Shown here: piece by piece, positions 5,009 to 5,028 of the stretch
How the letters are laid out: each line of letters opens with the position of its first letter
Position numbering within the stretch: the first letter of the stretch is position 1
Origin: Nitrospirota bacterium
GTDB lineage: Bacteria > Nitrospirota > Thermodesulfovibrionia > Thermodesulfovibrionales > JdFR-88
Reading direction: 5' to 3'
Assembly (NCBI GenBank): GCA_021819985.1
Contig: JAKAEG010000247.1
Coordinates: 1 to 5,028, forward strand
DNA length: 5,028 bases
The notes under the pieces: model-generated
Told to the model about the DNA's origin: nothing
The model's input: only the letters and a program-made list of their open reading frames with translations
Database searches by the model: none
Made by a program: the position numbers and the translations under genes

Positions 5009-5028
5009 TTTTTTTGTTTTAAAATCAA

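Noticed and set aside
4931..5028. Open frame from ATG 4931 to the window end
   Set aside because: No ribosome site precedes it, and most of its codons fall in the dispersed palindromic repeat and T-tract.
1..5028. CRISPR array, tRNA, rRNA, transposase or phage gene
   Set aside because: No spaced direct repeats, cloverleaf, rRNA sequence or mobile-element enzyme was seen on either strand.

Overview
The window looks like a chromosomal segment from an anaerobic, metal-reducing or otherwise electroactive bacterium of the Geobacter / Desulfuromonadales (Desulfobacterota) or Nitrospirota type. The evidence is a secreted multiheme c-type cytochrome whose sequence blocks match the Geobacter nanowire cytochrome OmcS, an NHL beta-propeller gene next to it, a TPR glycosyltransferase-like membrane protein of a kind common in these groups, and two classes of dispersed palindromic repeat. 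The genus cannot be fixed from this sequence alone.

Layout. Positions 1-2258 are read on the minus strand. The first gene transcribed is a secreted NHL-repeat beta-propeller protein (2258-1245). A 229-bp leader with two stem-loops follows, then the OmcS-like cytochrome (1015 down to the window edge, where it is cut at its fourth heme motif). Upstream of the NHL gene, on the minus strand, is a good match to a sigma-54 -24/-12 promoter (2345-2330). The two genes therefore look like one extracellular-electron-transfer unit, possibly under RpoN control.

The AT-rich region 2259-2499 is a divergent intergenic region. On the plus strand a 25-codon small ORF (2500-2577) has an excellent Shine-Dalgarno. 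Its stop overlaps the start of a 620-aa protein (2577-4439) in a TAATG arrangement. That protein has a polytopic GT-C-like glycosyltransferase membrane half and a C-terminal TPR domain. An in-frame G/C-rich palindromic repeat (2944-3000) interrupts one of its loops.

Next comes a 66-aa cold-shock protein (4555-4755) with its own leader and a very strong Shine-Dalgarno, followed by a 14-bp perfect stem-loop (4779-4815). The last ~210 bp hold no gene I can support. They end in a dispersed palindromic repeat (4974-5008) followed by a T-tract.

How the genes might work together: the NHL protein and cytochrome are plausibly co-expressed, with the propeller serving an envelope or extracellular role in making or anchoring cytochrome filaments (inference). 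The GT/TPR protein may glycosylate envelope proteins or glycans, and the cold-shock protein is an independent RNA-binding housekeeping gene.
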